Assembly: GCA_016202915.1 (NCBI GenBank)
Contig: JACQNT010000032.1
Span: 1-19,725 of the forward strand
Direction of reading: 5' to 3'
DNA length: 19,725 nucleotides
Source: Acidobacteriota bacterium
GTDB taxonomy: Bacteria > Acidobacteriota > Polarisedimenticolia > Gp22-AA2
Shown: positions 1 to 6,667 of the stretch, in pieces
How the letters are laid out: every line of letters begins with the position of its first letter
How positions within the stretch are numbered: position 1 is the stretch's first letter
Translations under genes and position numbers: made by a program
The notes under the pieces: generated by a model
Told to the model about the DNA's origin: nothing
Databases searched by the model: none
What the model saw: only the letters and a program-made list of their open reading frames with translations

Positions 1-642
1 GATCGGGAGGTGGGCGGCCGAAAGAGACCCGGCGAGGGCGCAGAGAAGGCCGCGCCGCCGGCAGTCGGAGACCAGGCGGCGAAGGTCCTCGCGGTGCAGG
101 TGATCGAAGAGGGTCCTGCCGTCCTTCCGCAGGGTGTCGACGAGGCACCCGGCCGCGCCGGCGCGCGCCGCCACGGCGGGGAGCGCCCCGGGCGGGAGCG
201 ATCCGATCTCGGCGGCGTCCGCGTAGGCGGCGGCGACGACCCCGGCCCCGGGCGCGACCTCGCGCGCCGCCCGCACGATCGCGCGCAGCAGCCGGACGGC
301 GTCGTCCTCACGGCGCACACCGCGCAGGCCGACCTTCAGGTAGTCCACGCCGCACGCGGCGGCGCCCGCCGCTGCGAGGGCGAGCGTGCCCGGGAGGTCC
401 GGCGCGTCCCCCAGCGCCGCGCTGACGCGAACGGGGCGGGCCCGCGCGTCCCGCAGCGCGACGATGGCGCGCACGGTCGCGGGCGGACAGGCCCCCAGCG
501 ATCCCTCGCGCGGGTTCTTGATGTCGAGAACGTCGGCGCCGGCCTCGAGGGCGACCGTCGCCTCCCCGGCGTCGGCGACGCTGGCCAGGAGGAGAGGTCG
601 GATTGACCTCCCTTCGCGCGGTGTGCTAGATAGGGTGCGCAT
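1..642 (-). CDS. mfnB: (5-formylfuran-3-yl)methyl phosphate synthase MfnB, 3' end cut by window
   Basis: MfnB (UPF0264/DUF556, TIM-barrel aldolase type) condenses two glyceraldehyde-3-phosphate molecules into the furan phosphate precursor of methanofuran/methylofuran; it is cytosolic. Read leftward, 214 codons are open to the window edge. Archaeal MfnB is about 235 residues, so only some 20 are missing. Family motifs seen: LLASVADAGEA near residues 18-28, GADVLDIKNPREGSLGA at 35-51 (K42 matches the catalytic lysine of the M. jannaschii enzyme), GVDYLKVGL, AAAYADA and KDGRTLFDH, then LCALAGS close to the edge. The only canonical start before the conserved first strand is the ATG at 642. It adds about 13 non-conserved residues and has no clear ribosome binding site, so the start is uncertain. 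The gene is divergent from fae. The opposite strand is also open here but resembles no known protein. The identity is secure. Confidence 0.93.
   Translation of the reverse strand, partial: MRTLSSTPREGRSIRPLLLASVADAGEATVALEAGADVLDIKNPREGSLGACPPATVRAIVALRDARARPVRVSAALGDAPDLPGTLALAAAGAAACGVDYLKVGLRGVRREDDAVRLLRAIVRAAREVAPGAGVVAAAYADAAEIGSLPPGALPAVAARAGAAGCLVDTLRKDGRTLFDHLHREDLRRLVSDCRRRGLLCALAGSLSAAHLPI
603..632 (+). promoter_or_regulatory. candidate sigma70-type promoter for the fae operon
   Basis: TTGACC (603-608), an 18-base spacer, then TAGATA (627-632) preceded by TG at 624-625, which gives an extended -10 layout. The -35 box matches the consensus at five of six positions; the -10 is weaker (three of six). 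Transcription would start near 639 and leave a 5' untranslated region of about 110 bases before fae. The element lies inside the 5' end of divergent mfnB as annotated from its ATG at 642. This is pattern recognition only, though the same TTGACC-N18 layout precedes fhcB. Confidence 0.4.
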
Positions 643-703
643 CGAAGTCAGGCGGTGAAACGGACTCAAGGGTGCAACGCGGGCCGGCCCCGCGCCGACG
701 CGC

Positions 704-726
704 GCCGGGGGCGCCGCGGCCCCGGC
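704..726 (+). promoter_or_regulatory. GC-rich hairpin in the fae leader
   Basis: GCCGGGG (704-710) can pair perfectly with CCCCGGC (720-726) around a nine-base loop. The hairpin sits just before the fae ribosome binding site in the proposed 110-base leader. No U-tract follows, so it is not a normal intrinsic terminator. It might affect mRNA stability or translation of fae, or be a by-product of the high G+C content. Confidence 0.3.
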
Positions 727-737
727 ATCTCACGTTG

Positions 738-744
738 AAGGAGG
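738..744 (+). promoter_or_regulatory. strong ribosome binding site of fae
   Basis: AAGGAGG lies seven bases before the ATG at 752. It is among the best Shine-Dalgarno matches in the window, consistent with Fae being made in large amounts, and it fixes the fae start. Confidence 0.8.
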
Positions 745-751
745 CAGCCGC

Positions 752-1246
752 ATGAAGGACATCCTGATCGGTGAATCGCTGGTTGGAGAGGGGAACGAGA
801 TCGCCCACATCGACCTCCTGATCGGACCGAAGAACGGGCCGGTGGGGAACGCCTTCGCCAACGCCCTCGTCAACCAGAACCAGGGGCACACGGCCCTTCT
901 GGCCGTCCTCGAGCCGAACCTGATCGCGAAGCCGGCGACGGTCATGATGAACAAGGTGACGATCAAGGGAGCGAACCAGGCGCTCCTGATGTTCGGGCCG
1001 GCCCAGGCCGCCGTCGCCAAGGCGGTGGCCGACTCCGTGGCGGACAACATCATACCGCAGGCGGAGGCGGAGAACCTGGTGTGCGTCGTCGGCGTGTTCA
1101 TCCACTGGGAGGCCGCGGACAAGAAGCGGATCTTCGACTACAACTACCGGGCCACCAAGGAGGCGATCGCCCGCGCCATGAAGGGCGAGCCGTCGGTGAA
1201 AGCCGTCCTGGCGGGGAAGGACAAGGCGAAGCATCCCTTCGCCTGA
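752..1246 (+). CDS. fae: formaldehyde-activating enzyme Fae
   Basis: Fae condenses formaldehyde with (dephospho-)H4MPT to give methylene-H4MPT, the entry step of the pathway and a detoxification step; it is a cytosolic homopentamer in the family. The 164-residue product has the full family length of about 165-170. Motifs seen: GESLVGEGNEIAHIDLLIG at the N-terminus, with H19 at the place of the catalytic histidine (His17 in Methylobacterium), then GPVGNAFANAL, LLAVLEPN, a KPATVMMNKVTIK stretch and FGPAQAAVAKAVADSV. It is a stand-alone Fae without the Hps fusion found in archaea. It is the first gene of the rightward operon, with a strong ribosome binding site; mtdB follows 16 bases later. The pairing with mtdB argues for a true Fae and not one of the divergent paralogues (Fae2, Fae3) of unclear role. 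Confidence 0.97.
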   Translation: MKDILIGESLVGEGNEIAHIDLLIGPKNGPVGNAFANALVNQNQGHTALLAVLEPNLIAKPATVMMNKVTIKGANQALLMFGPAQAAVAKAVADSVADNIIPQAEAENLVCVVGVFIHWEAADKKRIFDYNYRATKEAIARAMKGEPSVKAVLAGKDKAKHPFA

Positions 1247-1262
1247 GGGGACAGGCTCCTAG

Positions 1263-2162
1263 GTGGCGGAGAGAAAGCGCCTCCTGTATCTCATGTCGTC
1301 CGACCCGCGCGTCAGCCCGTTCGACCTCAACATGGCGTACGACGCCGGCTTTGACGCCGTGATCCCGTACGCGGGCGTCGAGACCTCGATGGTCGCCGGG
1401 CTGGTCCAGGACATCATGTTCTCGCGCGGTCCGAAGGGGGCGCGCTTCTCATCCATTTTCTTCTCGGGTTCGGATCTGTCGCAGGGCGAGGCGATGCTGG
1501 AGGCGGCGCGCCGGGCCCTCTTCCCACCGTTCTCCCTGGGTCTGATGCTCGACCCGCGCGGCGGGTACACCACGGCGGCGGCCCTCCTGGCGAAGGTCGC
1601 GGCGCTCTGCAGGGGCCGTGGCCTCGGCGCGATCGGCCGGCTCAGCGTGCTGGTGGCCGCCGGGACCGGCGGCGTGGGGAGGACGGCGGCGGCCATGGCG
1701 GCCCGCGACGGCGCGCGCGTCGTCCTGACCTCCCGGCGCCCGGAGGCGGCGGCGCGGGCTGCGCGCGAGATCGCCGCGCTGTTCAAGGTCCAGGTCGAGC
1801 CGCGCGCGGCCCCCGCGGAAGCCGATCTGGCGGCGGCCGCGAGGGAGGCCGACGTGATCCTCGCGACCGGCGCGGCCGGGGCGCAGCTCCTGTCGCGCCA
1901 GGGAGTGCAATCGCTTCGGGGTCCCAAGGTCGTCGCCGATGTCAACGCCGTCCCGCCGCCCGGCATCGAAGGTATCAAGCCGCAGGACGACGGGACGGAG
2001 ATCGCGCCGGGCATCTTCGCCCTGGGCGCCCTGGCGGTCGGGGACCTCAAGTTCAAGGCGGAGGCCTCCTTCCTGAAGGATCTCCTCGCCGCCGAACCCC
2101 CGCCCGTGATCGCAAGCAACGAGGCGCGCCGGCGGGCGGAGGAGATCCTGGCCGCGCGGTAG
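1263..2162 (+). CDS. mtdB: NAD(P)-dependent methylene-H4MPT dehydrogenase MtdB
   Basis: MtdB oxidises methylene-H4MPT to methenyl-H4MPT with NAD+ or NADP+, passing formaldehyde electrons to pyridine nucleotide in the cytosol. The product is 299 residues, the normal length. The N-terminal pterin-binding part is recognisable by YLMSSDPRVSPFDLNMAYDA, then VIPYAGV and the DIMFSRGPKG stretch; a FFSGSD stretch follows. The central Rossmann-like part holds AAGTGGVGRTAAAMAARDGA and a VVLTSRRPE strand that would contact the nucleotide. DVNAVPPPGIEG near residue 220 is also typical. The start is GTG at 1263, with a weak AGGGG upstream. The gene is 16 bases after fae and only 4 bases before the next gene. 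MtdA, the NADP-specific paralogue that also accepts H4F, is less likely given the fae and H4MPT context, but coenzyme preference cannot be read from the sequence. Confidence 0.95.
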   Translation: MAERKRLLYLMSSDPRVSPFDLNMAYDAGFDAVIPYAGVETSMVAGLVQDIMFSRGPKGARFSSIFFSGSDLSQGEAMLEAARRALFPPFSLGLMLDPRGGYTTAAALLAKVAALCRGRGLGAIGRLSVLVAAGTGGVGRTAAAMAARDGARVVLTSRRPEAAARAAREIAALFKVQVEPRAAPAEADLAAAAREADVILATGAAGAQLLSRQGVQSLRGPKVVADVNAVPPPGIEGIKPQDDGTEIAPGIFALGALAVGDLKFKAEASFLKDLLAAEPPPVIASNEARRRAEEILAAR

Positions 2163-2166
2163 CGGC

Positions 2167-3426
2167 ATGACGCGTGCCGCGGCGCCGCGCCTGCTCCTTC
2201 TGGGCGTGAGCGTGCGCGCCCTGGCGGAGTCGGCGGCGAGCGGCCGCCTCGCGCCGCGCCGGTTTCCGGGCGGCCTCCTGGCGCTCGACTACTTCGGCGA
2301 CGCCGACCTCCTGGCGCTGGCGTGGGCGCGGCGCGACCGCCCGCCCCTGCGCGCCCTGTCGCTGCGACGCGACCTGGGGCGCGCCCGATCGGCCCTCGCC
2401 CTGGCGCGCGCCGCCCTCGAGCTCGACTGGGACGCCTTCGCGTACGCGGGGGGGCTCGAGAACCGGCCCCGGCTGCTGCGCGCGCTGCAGGCGCGCGGCG
2501 CCGTCCTCGGAAACGGCGCCGCCGAAGTCGGCCAGGTCCGCGATCCCGCCGTCCTCTTCCCCTTCCTGCGCCGCGCGGGGATCCCGCATGCCGCCACCTG
2601 GACGGGGGCCGCGGCCGCAAAGCGGCCGCGGGGCGTGCGCTGTCTCTGGAAGCCGCTCCGGTCCGGAGGCGGGGGCGGGGTGAGAGGCGCGGCCGAAGGA
2701 GAAAGGCGTCCTCGCGGGCATTACATGCAGCAGTTCCTGCCGGGCCCCGTCGGATCGGCCGCGTTCCTCGCCGATGGCGCGAGGGCGCTGCTCCTTGGGG
2801 TCACGGAGCAGATTCCGGGCTGGAGGGAACTGGGAGGATCCGGCTTCCGCTACGGCGGGAACATCGCGGGGCCGCCGGATGCGCTGGTGCCGCCGGGGGC
2901 GCTCGCGACGCTGGCGGCGGCGGCGGAGGAGATCACGCGCCGGTTCGGCCTGCGCGGGCTGAACGGCCTCGACTTCGTGGTCGCCGCCGGTGTTCCGCGC
3001 ATCATCGAGGTCAATCCCAGGTACACCGCGTCGATGGAACTCCTCGAGGAGATCTCGGGCCGCGGCTTCTTCGACCTGCACCTGCGGGCGCTGGAGGGGA
3101 GCCTCCCCCGGACCGCGACGGAGGCGACCGGCGGCCCCCGGGAGCGCCGCCGCCAGGCGCGGGCGCGCTTTCTCGGCAAGGGGATCCTCTACGCCGACCG
3201 AAACCTGAAAGGGAGCGATCCGGAGGCCCTCTCCGGTCTCGGCTGCCGCGACATCCCGGTGCGGGGGGAGCCGATCGCCCGAGGGCAGCCGGTCTGCACG
3301 ATCGTGGCCGGGGGCGCTTCGCCTGATGACTGCCGCCGCGAGATCGCGGCGCGCGCGGGAAGGGTCAGGAGGCTCCTTCTCTCCGCCGAAACCTCCGCCC
3401 GTCAAGGCTTATCCGCGCCCCGTTGA
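2167..3426 (+). CDS. ATP-grasp ligase of the H4MPT/methanofuran cluster (COG2232-like)
   Basis: An ATP-grasp superfamily enzyme of 419 residues, a class that joins a carboxylate to an amine through an acyl-phosphate. It resembles the uncharacterised ATP-grasp proteins that accompany bacterial H4MPT genes. Visible parts: an N-terminal pre-ATP-grasp region (1-125), the glycine-rich nucleotide loop KPLRSGGGGGVRG around 162-174, a YMQQFLPG strand at about 186-193, GLNGLDFVV at 264-272, and the metal-binding signature IIEVNPRYTASMEL, with E281 and N283 as likely Mg ligands. A C-terminal segment (about 325-400) with DIPVRGEPI and GQPVCTIVA resembles the lid-like end of this group. It starts 4 bases after mtdB and is probably co-translated. 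Likely role: an amino-acid ligation in methylofuran or H4MPT side-chain synthesis, possibly functionally equivalent to archaeal MfnD. The substrate is not known. Confidence 0.8.
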   Translation: MTRAAAPRLLLLGVSVRALAESAASGRLAPRRFPGGLLALDYFGDADLLALAWARRDRPPLRALSLRRDLGRARSALALARAALELDWDAFAYAGGLENRPRLLRALQARGAVLGNGAAEVGQVRDPAVLFPFLRRAGIPHAATWTGAAAAKRPRGVRCLWKPLRSGGGGGVRGAAEGERRPRGHYMQQFLPGPVGSAAFLADGARALLLGVTEQIPGWRELGGSGFRYGGNIAGPPDALVPPGALATLAAAAEEITRRFGLRGLNGLDFVVAAGVPRIIEVNPRYTASMELLEEISGRGFFDLHLRALEGSLPRTATEATGGPRERRRQARARFLGKGILYADRNLKGSDPEALSGLGCRDIPVRGEPIARGQPVCTIVAGGASPDDCRREIAARAGRVRRLLLSAETSARQGLSAPR

Positions 3427-3459
3427 TCGTGGTAAGCTGCTCTCGCTCAACACTCCGCA

Positions 3460-4242
3460 ATGCAAGCGCAGGCCCGAAGCGAGAGCGGCATGGTGGCGAA
3501 GACCGGGGCGGCCCTGGTGACGGGAAGCACGGGCGGGATCGGGCGGGCGATCGCCCTGCGCCTGGCGCGCGAGGGGTACGCCATCGCCCTCAACTACGCG
3601 CATGATCGCCAGGCGGCGGAGGGGGCCCTGAATGAAGCGCGGGCCCTCGATCCCCGCGCCTTCGCCGTGCGGGCCGACGTCGAGACCCCCGAGGGGTGCG
3701 AGCGCCTGATCCGGGAGGCCCTCGAACGCCTGGGGCACCTCGACGTCCTGGTCAACAACGTCGGCCCGTTCCTGGAGCGGCCTCTCGCCGCGACCTCCGA
3801 CGAAGATTGGCGCCGGATGATCGACGGCAACCTCGGCAGCGCCTTCTGGTGCTCGCGCGCCGTCCTCCCCGGCATGCGGCAGAGGAAAAGGGGATGCATC
3901 GTCAACGTCTCCGCCCTCAACGCGGAGGTCTCCCCGGGAATGACCCACGAGGCGCCGGCCTACTTCGTCGCCAAGACCGCCCTGACGATGCTGACCAGGA
4001 CGATGGCCCTCGCCGAGGGCCCCCACAACATCCGGGTGAACGCCGTCGGCCCCGGCTTCATCGAGACGGAGAGCTACGCCGGCTGGGACGAGGCGGAGCG
4101 GGCGCGCTGGAGGGGCCGGATCCCGCTGGGCCGCTTCGGGCGGCCCGAGGAGGTGGCGGAGGCCGTCGCCTTCCTGGTCTCGGACAGGGCCGGCTACGTC
4201 TCGGGGGCGATCCTGCACGTGCACGGTGGGCTATGGGTCTGA
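3460..4242 (+). CDS. short-chain dehydrogenase/reductase, probable pterin or cofactor reductase
   Basis: A classical SDR of 260 residues using NAD(P)H. Counted from the ATG at 3460: the nucleotide motif VTGSTGGIGRA at about 20-30, VNNVG (the usual NNAG with V replacing A) near 99, NVSALNA with the catalytic serine, and the YFVAK active site (YxxxK). NAVGPGFIET and the DRAGYVSGAILHVHGG end are standard for FabG-like proteins. A second ATG at 3490 would remove ten non-conserved residues and gives a more typical N-terminus; neither start has a good ribosome binding site. The gene lies between two cofactor-synthesis genes, 33 bases after the ATP-grasp gene and overlapping the DHPS-like gene by 10 bases. 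This points to a pterin-related reduction, perhaps dihydromethanopterin to H4MPT, a role DmrA fills in Methylobacterium. It lacks the TGxxxRxG motif of pteridine reductase PTR1, so a fatty-acid-type reductase cannot be excluded. Confidence 0.85.
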   Translation: MQAQARSESGMVAKTGAALVTGSTGGIGRAIALRLAREGYAIALNYAHDRQAAEGALNEARALDPRAFAVRADVETPEGCERLIREALERLGHLDVLVNNVGPFLERPLAATSDEDWRRMIDGNLGSAFWCSRAVLPGMRQRKRGCIVNVSALNAEVSPGMTHEAPAYFVAKTALTMLTRTMALAEGPHNIRVNAVGPGFIETESYAGWDEAERARWRGRIPLGRFGRPEEVAEAVAFLVSDRAGYVSGAILHVHGGLWV

Positions 4243-5711
4243 ACGAAGCCGGCGGAGGCCGGCAGGTGGGAGACGGGGAAGCGCGGCGCTGTCTCTTCGT
4301 GACCGGGCAACTCGCCAGCGAGGCGCTGCGGAAGACGCTCGAGGGGATCGGGGCGGGGTTCGAGTGGCGCGTGGAAGCACTGCGGATCAAGGTGGCCGCC
4401 CTGATGACGACCGACTATCTCAGGGCGACCCTGCCGCGGCCGGCGTGCGACACGGTCTACCTCCCGGGCCTCTGCCAGGCGGACACCGGGGCGCTGGCGG
4501 AGTCCTTCGGGGTCCCCTTCCTGAAGGGCCCCAAGGATCTCCGTGACCTGCCGGCCTTCTTCGGCCGCCCGGCGATGGCGTACCGGCCCGACGGCGAGTA
4601 TTCGCTGACCATCCTCGCGGAGATCAACGACCTCCACGGGCTTTCCGACGAGGAGATCCTGCGCGCGGCGGACCATTACCACAATTCAGGAGCCGACGTC
4701 ATCGATCTCGGCTGCTCGCCGGAGCACCCGATCAAGGACCTGGGCCGGATCGTCAGGCTCCTCCGGGACCACGGCCACAGGGTCAGCGCCGACACGTTCA
4801 ACGAGGACGAGGCGCTCTCCGCCGATGCCGGGCGGGCCGAGTTCCTCCTGAGCCTCAGCTCGCAGAACATCCACCTGGCCGGCCGTCTGCGGCACGCCGT
4901 CCCGGTGGTCATCCCGGACCACGGCGAGGGTCTGCCGTCGCTCTACCGGAACGTCGAGGAAGCCCGGAGGCGGGGGGCGGGCCGCCTCATCGTGGACCCG
5001 GTCCTCGACCCGATCCATTTCGGCTTCTCGGCCTCGATCCGGCGCTACTGCGAGGCGCGGCAGGCCCTCCCCGACGCGGAGATGCTCATGGGGGTGGGGA
5101 ACCTGACGGAGCTGACCGAGGCCGACTCGACGGGAGTCAACGCGGTCCTCCTGGGCATCATGAGCGAGCTCAACATCGCCTACGCCCTGACCACGGAGGT
5201 GGCCGCCTGGGCCCGCGGCAGCGTGCGCGAGATCGACTGCGGCCGGCGGATGATGCACCACGCCCTGAGCCAGGCCACGCTCCCCAAGGGGTTCGACGAC
5301 CGCCTGGTGACGACGCGCGACACGCGCTCCACGCGCCCCACCGAGGCCGAGCTGCGCGCGATGCAGCGCCGGCTCACCGACCGGAACTTCCGGATCGAGA
5401 CCGACGGCGAGTCGATCTACGTGTTCAACGGCGACTGCTTCGTCAAGGGCTCGAACATCCGCGACATCTTCCCGCGCCTCCCGATCGGCGGCGACGTCTC
5501 CCACGCCTTCTACCTGGGGCGCGAGCTGATGAAGGCCGACCTGGCCCGCCGCCTCGGGAAGAAGTACATCCAGGGAGAGCCGCTGCACTGGGGCTACCTG
5601 ACCTACGCGGAGGAGGACGCGGGGGACCACGCCCGCCGCCCGGCGCGCCCCCGCAAGGCCGCCGCGGAGACGGCGCGGGGGCGCGGGGCCCGGGGCAGGG
5701 CGCAGCGATGA
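4233..5711 (+). CDS. dihydropteroate synthase-like protein (DUF6513 + DHPS barrel), H4MPT biosynthesis
   Basis: A 492-residue member of the dihydropteroate-synthase-related family found in methanogens and H4MPT bacteria, proposed to join the hydroxymethyl pterin diphosphate to beta-RFAP. The N-terminal part (about 18-130; CLFVTGQLASEALR near the start) is the DUF6513 domain. The TIM barrel follows: ILAEINDLHGLSDEEI, GADVIDLGCSPEHP (the place of GADIIDVGGEST in true DHPS), HRVSADTFNED (like the SVDT pterin strand), DPVLDPIHFGF and LMGVGNLTELTEAD. A C-terminal region to about 465 contains YVFNGDCFVKGSNIRDIFPR. The last 25 or so residues are a disordered Arg/Ala-rich tail. The start is ATG 4233 within the end of the SDR gene, preceded by GGTGGG; in-frame upstream sequence is antisense-like and unconserved. 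The stop overlaps folB by four bases (ATGA). Confidence 0.9.
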   Translation: MGLNEAGGGRQVGDGEARRCLFVTGQLASEALRKTLEGIGAGFEWRVEALRIKVAALMTTDYLRATLPRPACDTVYLPGLCQADTGALAESFGVPFLKGPKDLRDLPAFFGRPAMAYRPDGEYSLTILAEINDLHGLSDEEILRAADHYHNSGADVIDLGCSPEHPIKDLGRIVRLLRDHGHRVSADTFNEDEALSADAGRAEFLLSLSSQNIHLAGRLRHAVPVVIPDHGEGLPSLYRNVEEARRRGAGRLIVDPVLDPIHFGFSASIRRYCEARQALPDAEMLMGVGNLTELTEADSTGVNAVLLGIMSELNIAYALTTEVAAWARGSVREIDCGRRMMHHALSQATLPKGFDDRLVTTRDTRSTRPTEAELRAMQRRLTDRNFRIETDGESIYVFNGDCFVKGSNIRDIFPRLPIGGDVSHAFYLGRELMKADLARRLGKKYIQGEPLHWGYLTYAEEDAGDHARRPARPRKAAAETARGRGARGRAQR

Positions 5712-6076
5712 CGATCGACCGCCTGTCCCTGAAGGGCATCCTGTGCTCGTGCCACATCGGCGTGACGGAGGAGGAGCGCCGCGATCCCCAGAAGATCGAG
5801 GTGGACGTCGATCTGTGGACCGACCTGGAGGAGGCCGGCCGGACGGGCGATCTCGGGAAGACGATCGACTACCGGCAGGTGTGCGAGGAAGTGCGCCGGC
5901 TGCTCGAATCGGGGTCGTTCCACCTGGTCGAAGCGGCGGCGAAGTCCGTCGTCGACCTCATGCTGGGCAGGTTCCCCGTGCGCAGGGCCCGCGTGCGCGT
6001 CCGCAAGTTCGTCCTCCATCAAGTTCAATACGTGGAGGTGCAGATGGAGCGCGACCGCGAGGCCCGCGGCGGATGA
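5708..6076 (+). CDS. folB: dihydroneopterin aldolase-like protein (FolB family)
   Basis: FolB cleaves 7,8-dihydroneopterin to 6-hydroxymethyl-dihydropterin, the pterin half of both folate and H4MPT; it is a cytosolic ring-shaped oligomer. The 122 residues are the full family length. Motifs: GVTEEERRDPQ at 18-28, the KTIDY block at 51-55 and LVEAAAKSVVDLML at 73-86. Residues matching the S. aureus enzyme's active site can be placed: E22, Y55, E75 and K100 (in VRVRKF). It overlaps the DHPS-like gene by ATGA, so the pterin-forming and pterin-coupling steps appear co-translated. It probably serves H4MPT synthesis, taking the role that the unrelated MptD has in methanogens. No folP or folK is visible nearby. 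The family call is firm; that it works for H4MPT and not folate is inferred from position. Confidence 0.9.
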   Translation: MTIDRLSLKGILCSCHIGVTEEERRDPQKIEVDVDLWTDLEEAGRTGDLGKTIDYRQVCEEVRRLLESGSFHLVEAAAKSVVDLMLGRFPVRRARVRVRKFVLHQVQYVEVQMERDREARGG

Positions 6077-6103
6077 GGGGACCCGGAGCGGGGCCGGGTT
6101 GAG

Positions 6104-6667
6104 ATGCCGCTGATCCTTGAGACGATCGTCTCGACGCGCGACGCGCGGGGGCGGCTGAACTTCGCCCCGATGGGCATCACGCTCCAGGGGGAGAGGATCC
6201 TCCTGCGTCCGTTCAGGGGGGCCGTGACCTTCGACAACCTGCGGGACACGGGGGAGGGAGTCGTCCACTTCACGGACAACGTGCTGCTGTTCGCGCGCTG
6301 CGCCGTCTCCTCCGCGATCCCGCCGCACCACAGCGCCCGGAAGGTCCGCGGGGCGGTCCTGGAGGACGCCTGCCACTGGAAGGAGTTCGTCGTCGAGTCG
6401 AGCGACCTGGGCGAGGAGCGGGCCCGGTTCTGGGCGCGCGTCGTGGCGGAAGGGCGGGGGCGCGATTTCGCCGGGCTGAACCGCGCCAAGCACGCGGTGA
6501 TCGAGGCGACGATCCTCGCCACGCGCCTGGGCCTTCTCGGGCGCCAGCGGGCGCTCGAGGAGGTCGCGAGGCTCCGGCCCCTGGTGGACAAGACCGGCGG
6601 CCCCGAGGAGCACGAAGCGTTCGCCTTCATCGCCGACCACATCGCGGGGTGGACGGATGCGCGTTGA
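6104..6667 (+). CDS. DUF447 family protein of H4MPT gene clusters
   Basis: This 187-residue protein belongs to DUF447, a family with a predicted flavin-binding split-barrel fold, found in methanogens and alongside H4MPT genes in methylotrophs (Methylobacterium orf21 type). Its reaction has not been shown to my knowledge. Conserved-looking stretches: ILETIVSTRDARGRLNFAPM at the start, a RILLRPFRG strand, VHFTDNVLLFARCA and VLEDACHWKEFVVE. A helical C-terminal half contains LNRAKHAVIEATILATRL and HEAFAFIADH. It starts 27 bases after folB and overlaps mptG by 11 bases, so it is probably translated with it. A role in H4MPT or methylofuran assembly is inferred from this constant association; a reductase is plausible if it binds flavin. 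Confidence 0.88.
   Translation: MPLILETIVSTRDARGRLNFAPMGITLQGERILLRPFRGAVTFDNLRDTGEGVVHFTDNVLLFARCAVSSAIPPHHSARKVRGAVLEDACHWKEFVVESSDLGEERARFWARVVAEGRGRDFAGLNRAKHAVIEATILATRLGLLGRQRALEEVARLRPLVDKTGGPEEHEAFAFIADHIAGWTDAR

Noticed and set aside
10..606. Rightward open frame opposite mfnB
   Set aside because: Composition is Arg/Gly-rich with no family features, while the minus strand reads a clear MfnB with catalytic-site motifs.
3696..4232. Upstream extension of the DHPS-like frame to give 671 residues
   Set aside because: This part lies in the SDR gene in another frame and is Arg/Pro/Gly-rich; the DUF6513 domain begins after ATG 4233.
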